From IMG/VR virus record IMGVR_UViG_3300008517_000063, positions 1 to 24,536 of that record: a DNA stretch of 24,536 nt, one strand, 5' to 3'. Source of the DNA: a virus. A program made the translations under genes and the position numbers. Positions 20,602 to 24,536 of the stretch are shown here, in pieces; position 1 is the first letter of the stretch; each line of letters starts with the position of its first letter. Under the pieces are notes generated by a model. The model saw only the letters and a list, made by a program, of their open reading frames with translations. It ran no database searches and had not been told where the DNA came from.

Positions 20602-20963
20602 GCGCAATCAGAGTCACAGACGGTACAACAACGATTGACTTCGATCCGGCTGAGGGGTACATCGAGCCTAAGATCCTGGACAAGACTCACCAGCGAGCTA
20701 TCGACGGGACTGGCTACGCTTACAAATGGTGGGCCAAAGAGCGTTGGGAGATGCCTCTGGACAGAATCGCCAAAAGCGATGCCGACCAATTCAATACCTG
20801 GTGGGAGGCCATTACTCCCCTAACCCTTACCCCCGATATGGTCAATGCCGCTACGACCACTTTCACCGTACTTTTAAGAAATGATACCGCACCCGTATCC
20901 GCGATGCAATCCAAGGTATTCGCTGTTCATTACGCGGGCGTACTAATTTTCGAGGAGTCATAA
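20598..20963 (+). CDS. Small tail protein, 121 aa
   Basis: ATGA overlap with the previous gene. MSAIRVTDGTTTIDFDPAEG, YKWWAKERWEMPLDRIAKSD, DQFNTWWEAITPLTLTPDM and VFAVHYAGVLIFEES: the order of a Trp-rich strand pair, 'l..i...d...l..Ww....pl..t.d' and a terminal 'y.G.l.l.e' is typical of small baseplate/distal-tail or tube-related proteins. Role in tail assembly inferred from position after the ruler-like genes. Confidence 0.65.
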   Translation: MSAIRVTDGTTTIDFDPAEGYIEPKILDKTHQRAIDGTGYAYKWWAKERWEMPLDRIAKSDADQFNTWWEAITPLTLTPDMVNAATTTFTVLLRNDTAPVSAMQSKVFAVHYAGVLIFEES

Positions 20964-20964
20964 A

Positions 20965-21399
20965 ATGGGATTCCCCACAGTAACAAATGATGACGGTACA
21001 GGTCTCACGGGGACCAGCTTTAGCGCAGCCTTCTTCACCCTGGTAGAAACGCATGGTCAAAAGGTGGCCAGGACAGCCACGGTGGTGGATTTGTCTGGCG
21101 CCGCGGCTACGCTCATCGCCCTGCATTGTGAGCGCGCCTGCACTCTGCTTAAAGCCACTCTGCTTTACACCGAGGCTTCCAGCGGTGATGCGGGAATAGC
21201 TGTCAAGATTGGGAAGGAAACTGACAACGATTATTTCTACACGGGAACGTCCGAGGTCAGCAAAGCGCAGTGGTATTCCAAGAACGTTACTCTCTTACAG
21301 ACCGCGGTTGGGGCCGGTGATACCGTAATCCTCTCCAGTGCGGGGAGTAAATCCGGCACCGGCGAAATAATGCTGATCCTCGAATATGATTACACATAG
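20965..21399 (+). CDS. Small tail-tip/fibre beta protein, 144 aa
   Basis: ATG after GAGGAGTCATAAA. After NDDGTGLTGTSFSAAFFTLV the rest is beta-rich: KVARTATVVDLSGAAATLIA, CERACTLLKATLLYTEASSG, NVTLLQTAVGAGDTVILSSA, ending EIMLILEYDYT. The layout resembles the small jelly-roll fibre subunits next to phage tail genes. No catalytic motif. Confidence 0.6.
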   Translation: MGFPTVTNDDGTGLTGTSFSAAFFTLVETHGQKVARTATVVDLSGAAATLIALHCERACTLLKATLLYTEASSGDAGIAVKIGKETDNDYFYTGTSEVSKAQWYSKNVTLLQTAVGAGDTVILSSAGSKSGTGEIMLILEYDYT

Positions 21400-21408
21400 A
21401 GAGATATC

Positions 21409-21912
21409 ATGACAGTAGCACCCGCGGAATTAAAGCTCTACGCAGCTCTCAAGATGCCGAGGAACGATTTTGGAATCAACGGCGGCGGCATAGATACCGA
21501 TGAGGAAATTACCGGGGTTGTCCTCGAAGTCTTTAAGGACCAGTATTCGCTAGTCGCTGGCAGCGGCGGTAGAATCGTCTACCGCAAAGTTTTCTTCAAG
21601 AGTACGAATAGCATCGACACCCTCAGCGACGCGGTGGTGTGGATGAGCGTGGATGATAATAACTGGATTACCCTCGATATGGACGATGCCGTTGACGGCT
21701 CCTCAACCTCAGTCAATAGAGTTACTGCACCATCCAGCCGCACCTTCGCCGAGCATAACACGGAGGCTACGGCTCATGCAATTCCCGGAGGCGCTTTAGC
21801 TCCAGGAGAAGCTATCGGCATCTGGCTGAAACTTACGATCCCAGAGGGGCAGAGCGCAGATTCCTCAATCAAGGCGACGTTGAAATGCTTAGGATCAGTA
21901 ATAAGTGTATGA
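21409..21912 (+). CDS. Virion beta-sandwich protein, 167 aa
   Basis: ATG 9 nt after the previous stop with AGAGAG upstream. ELKLYAALKMPRNDFGINGG, ITGVVLEVFKDQYSLV, VYRKVFFKSTNSID, WITLDMDDAVDG, AIPGGALAPGEAIGIWLKLT. The 'fKstnsidtls...vw....dNnwi.l' and 'L.pGeaigiWlkltIP' pattern is a recurrent phage virion beta-sandwich, of unknown role. The stop precedes the next start by 22 nt. Confidence 0.65.
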   Translation: MTVAPAELKLYAALKMPRNDFGINGGGIDTDEEITGVVLEVFKDQYSLVAGSGGRIVYRKVFFKSTNSIDTLSDAVVWMSVDDNNWITLDMDDAVDGSSTSVNRVTAPSSRTFAEHNTEATAHAIPGGALAPGEAIGIWLKLTIPEGQSADSSIKATLKCLGSVISV

Positions 21913-21934
21913 AAAAAATAACAAGGAGAGTCAA

Positions 21935-22465
21935 ATGATTAAGCTATTGAAACAGATCGACCGGTTTTTGGGAAAACTGATATTCGGGACATTGCGCAAG
22001 CGGACCAAGAATTCCTTTGATCTCAACGATACTCTGTGGGCGAAGCACTATGACAAGAACGGCAAGCTCATCGAGAAACGTTGTCTCGGCCACAATCTAG
22101 TCGTAGATGATGGGATGGAGCATATCGTTGATTCCTGGCAGGATTCCACGACTTACCCTCTGGATGAATGTAAATACCACGATACAGGGATTGGAACTAC
22201 CGGCGCGGCCGCTGACAACCCGGCGATGGAAACCGCTACTGGATTCACGCGAGCTACTGGGTCTCTCACCGAGGGAGATAACGCTAAGGAATTCAAGAGC
22301 GTCGGAACCGTATCCTGCACGGGAACCAAAGCTGTTACCGAATGGGGGCTTTTTAGTGCGTCAACAAACGGAGTCCTGATCGCACGGAATACTTTCTCGG
22401 CCATTAACGTAGTGAGCGGGGACAGTATAGAGTTCACCTGGGAATGTCAGTTAGCATCTAGTTAA
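21935..22465 (+). CDS. Tail fibre-like protein, 176 aa
   Basis: Start MIKLLKQIDRFLGKLIFGTL after AAGGAGAGTCAA; an in-frame ATG at 21905 lies in the end of the previous gene. An amphipathic N-terminal helix is followed by a fold often seen in phage structural operons: CLGHNLVVDDGMEHIVDSW, YHDTGIGTTGAAADNPAM, KEFKSVGTVSCTGTKAVTEW, GLFSASTNGVLIARNTFSAI, DSIEFTWECQLASS. The 'kYHdtGiGtt....' and 'itEwGLFsast.G.liar..Fsai.v' motifs are the signature. Confidence 0.75.
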   Translation: MIKLLKQIDRFLGKLIFGTLRKRTKNSFDLNDTLWAKHYDKNGKLIEKRCLGHNLVVDDGMEHIVDSWQDSTTYPLDECKYHDTGIGTTGAAADNPAMETATGFTRATGSLTEGDNAKEFKSVGTVSCTGTKAVTEWGLFSASTNGVLIARNTFSAINVVSGDSIEFTWECQLASS

Positions 22466-22478
22466 ATAGGAGGTTTAG

Positions 22479-22982
22479 ATGGCTTATCGAGAAGTAAATC
22501 TACCAGCGGGTAGCTGGAATTATCCTACAAGTAATCCTGCTCCTTTAGATAGAGATGTGGGAACTAACAGCGGAATGTTTATTCAAGTCTTTGATAAAAC
22601 GACGGAGGAATTTGTTCTACTGGAACCTGCATTTGAATTGCCTAATAATTTGGATGGGTCAGGGACGGTCTATTTCAGTTTGATTGGCTACGCAAAGACG
22701 GCTGATGGAAACGAAGTGCAATTCCGAATTTCTCATTCGGCTAAGGCTAAAGGAGAAGATTGGGATGCACCTTATGATACCCTAGATAGTGGGGATTATG
22801 TGACAGATGGACAGCAGGACGAGTTAGACCAGATTGAATTCAATGAAACTGTGAGCAATTTAGCTTGGACTGCTAAGGATTCGCTTAGACTGATGCTGAG
22901 TAGAATAGCGATAGATGATGGAAGTATTGTCAATGATGATTATTACATAACGAATCTGAAAATAAGAATACCTGTAACCTAA
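22479..22982 (+). CDS. Fibre-associated beta protein, 167 aa
   Basis: ATG after AGGAGGTTTAG. REVNLPAGSWNYPTSNPAPL, FIQVFDKTTEEFVLLEPAFE, GTVYFSLIGYAKTADGN, VQFRISHSAKAKGEDWDAPY, and LRLMLSRIAIDDGSIVNDDY. A jelly-roll-like virion protein as often found beside fibre genes. Codons here are AT-rich compared with the genes before it, suggesting separate origin. Role in receptor binding is inferred from position. Confidence 0.6.
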   Translation: MAYREVNLPAGSWNYPTSNPAPLDRDVGTNSGMFIQVFDKTTEEFVLLEPAFELPNNLDGSGTVYFSLIGYAKTADGNEVQFRISHSAKAKGEDWDAPYDTLDSGDYVTDGQQDELDQIEFNETVSNLAWTAKDSLRLMLSRIAIDDGSIVNDDYYITNLKIRIPVT

Positions 22983-22992
22983 AGGTGATTAG

Positions 22993-24536
22993 ATGGCATT
23001 AGAATTTGATGGGAATGACCAAAAAGTAACCAATCCTACCTTATTAAATGTTGTTCCTGCAGCAATCAGCATAAGTTGTTGGATTAAAACAGGAACTGAG
23101 AATGCTGGCATACTTATACACAAAGATAATATTACTGATGAAGATAGATTTTACCTTCAGGTAACTGGTGGAATTATAAACTTTAGAACGGAAGAAAATA
23201 ACAATGGTTTCAAACATTTATTCGGAGAAATAGCTATAGATGGTGATAAATGGCATAACATTATGGTAATTTGGGATGGTGGTAGTGGAAAAAGAATATT
23301 TGTTGATAGCGTTCTTGATGTAATAGATGGGGTAGAAACAACGCTGATGAGGAATGGGACGGCTTCAGATTTTAATATCGCTTGTAGTCCAGTTTTGGGG
23401 AACTACTACGATGGTCTCTTTAGTGATGTCCGTGTCTATAATCGTAATATTTCCCTGGCAGAAATAAAATCAATCTATTATGCCCAAGGTGCTGATAACA
23501 TCATAAACGGTCTTTTGGGTCGCTGGCTAATGAACGAAAAGCCAGATGGAACTGCTGCCGCAGGAGCTAATGTAGTAATTGACATATCGGGAAATGGGAA
23601 TCATGGAACGCCTGTCAATGCTCCAGTTTATCGGGCGGGGACTGTGCGGTTGATCCGTCCAACTCTTAAATCACCATTATTAAATTGGACTGTACCCAAA
23701 GCTCTAGCCGATCCTCTCGCTTTCACTGACACCATTGTCAAGAAACCATCCAGGCTATTAGCGGATACCCTCGCCTTTACGGACGCCATCGCTAAGTTCA
23801 CTTCAAAGATCCCATTCACGGACAACCTTGCTTTCACTGATGTTCTCTCCCACGTCGTGATTTGGGGCAAGGCATTAGCAGATTCCATAGGACTCACAGA
23901 TTCTTTCATCGCCAAGTGCAAAAAAGTCTTCGCAGATGACTTGACCTTCACGGATGCTATTGCCAAATTCACCACAAAGATCCCATTCACCGACTCTCTT
24001 GCTCTCACGGATGCTATCGCCAAGGAGACAAAGCGGTTGCTAACCGATGGCCTGGCCTTAACGGACTCACTCCTCGGCAAAATCTATAAAACTAGGGACA
24101 TCGTCTACGACATCGTGAGCCGCAGTTGGCTCTCAGCTCATAGCATTAAAGTCATCCTCAATCTCCTCCGCAAATTTGTCTATGACGCCACGCACGAAAC
24201 CTCAAAAATCCAGGCTCTTGGTTCGATCAGCAGAATGGCCTCCAAAATCGTTTCCGGGGGGACTCAGGTAACTCTGGTCAACACGGCACAGTATTGGAAT
24301 AAATTCCTGTCCGACAAGACTAACATTCGGCAGACGGCAACTCTCCAACTCGGAGTCGGAGTTGAGAATACCATCGCACGAGCTGGCGTTGCCCGAGCGG
24401 GAATCACCGTAGCCAATTTAACCACGCTCAAGACCGGCAGCGTGGTCTCCAGCGGGATTTTCGTTCCCGGTGCGGGTCAATGGTTTGATGTTCTAACCGG
24501 TTGGGGGGATGATCCGCTTTTCCAAGGCTCTTATAC
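22993..24536 (+). CDS. LamG-like fibre protein with heptad of repeats, partial at 3' end
   Basis: Open from ATG 22993 (AGGTGATT upstream) to the window edge, at least 514 residues, no stop. Residues ~1-220 have the laminin-G/concanavalin-like plan: MALEFDGNDQKVTNPTLLN, AAISISCWIKTGTEN, DGDKWHNIMVIWDGGSGK, GNYYDGLFSDVRVYNRNISL, LGRWLMNEKPDGTAAAGANV, DISGNGNHGTPVNAP. Seven 18-20-residue repeats follow (about 237-363, consensus aDxLxFTDxIxK), then a helical and beta stretch to the edge (TSKIQALGSISRMASKIVSG, VENTIARAGVARAG). It probably binds surface glycans, with the repeats as a spacer. Confidence 0.7.
   Translation, partial: MALEFDGNDQKVTNPTLLNVVPAAISISCWIKTGTENAGILIHKDNITDEDRFYLQVTGGIINFRTEENNNGFKHLFGEIAIDGDKWHNIMVIWDGGSGKRIFVDSVLDVIDGVETTLMRNGTASDFNIACSPVLGNYYDGLFSDVRVYNRNISLAEIKSIYYAQGADNIINGLLGRWLMNEKPDGTAAAGANVVIDISGNGNHGTPVNAPVYRAGTVRLIRPTLKSPLLNWTVPKALADPLAFTDTIVKKPSRLLADTLAFTDAIAKFTSKIPFTDNLAFTDVLSHVVIWGKALADSIGLTDSFIAKCKKVFADDLTFTDAIAKFTTKIPFTDSLALTDAIAKETKRLLTDGLALTDSLLGKIYKTRDIVYDIVSRSWLSAHSIKVILNLLRKFVYDATHETSKIQALGSISRMASKIVSGGTQVTLVNTAQYWNKFLSDKTNIRQTATLQLGVGVENTIARAGVARAGITVANLTTLKTGSVVSSGIFVPGAGQWFDVLTGWGDDPLFQGSY
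23700..24082 (+). repeat. Seven in-frame repeats of an 18-20-residue unit
   Basis: Units begin ALADPLAFTD, LLADTLAFTD, PFTDNLAFTD, ALADSIGLTD, VFADDLTFTD, PFTDSLALTD and LLTDGLALTD. Units 2-3 and 5-6 share an AAAGATCCCATTCAC stretch (around 23804 and 23977), so a two-unit block appears to have been duplicated. Adjacent minus-strand frames are long only because of this repeat. Confidence 0.75.

Noticed and set aside
23628-24080. A 150-residue minus-strand frame opposite the repeats
   Set aside because: Its Ser/Val/Ala/Arg repeats mirror the repeats of the + strand gene; no ribosome-binding site and it is a well-known type of shadow.

Overview
The window is a piece of a tailed double-stranded DNA phage genome (class Caudoviricetes), or a prophage segment. 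It probably infects a bacterium: nearly every gene has a Shine-Dalgarno-like site (AAGGAGG type), several starts are GTG or TTG, and one near-consensus sigma-70 promoter is visible. All three stop codons are used, so no stop reassignment is apparent. Every supported gene is on the + strand; minus-strand ORFs are shadows. No gene here identifies the host or a close relative, and many small genes have no recognisable function.

Region 1 (about 1-8300) is a tightly packed, often overlapping series of small early/accessory genes. It holds an acidic hypothetical protein, a gene interrupted by an apparent +1 frameshift, a tRNA-like structured element (828-937), a string of small proteins (one MerR/excisionase-like, one Cys4, one with a NUMOD3-like motif), a membrane-anchored 3D-domain (double-psi beta-barrel) protein, a DUF3987-like P-loop protein with a winged-helix tail, a HIT-like protein, a coiled-coil protein, two probable PD-(D/E)XK nucleases, and two small Cys proteins.

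Region 2 (8298-8495) is the switch to the late genes. A strong promoter overlaps the stop codon of the last early gene. It is followed by a leader of about 165 nt with two tandem hairpins that share an identical 14-nt loop on covarying 7-bp stems. This is the most unusual non-coding signal in the window.

Region 3 (8496-22465) is the virion module in canonical order: prohead protease-scaffold-major capsid fusion (with an internal in-frame start), a 1070-aa multidomain fibre/decoration protein, small head genes, head-tail adaptor, gp10-like neck protein, tail terminator-like protein, a small membrane protein, tail tube protein, two very small tape-measure-like proteins, and a run of small tail/fibre beta proteins. 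Two small genes in this region (14930, 15207) are diverged paralogues of two early-region genes (5667, 7037). A small beta-domain occurs three times, once inserted in the capsid protein and twice in the tail tube.

Region 4 (22479-24536) is receptor-binding/fibre material with more AT-rich codon use. It ends in an incomplete LamG-like protein with seven 18-20-residue repeats that runs off the window. No terminase, portal, polymerase, integrase, lysin or full-length tape measure is visible; terminase and portal are absent from their usual place just upstream of the capsid gene.
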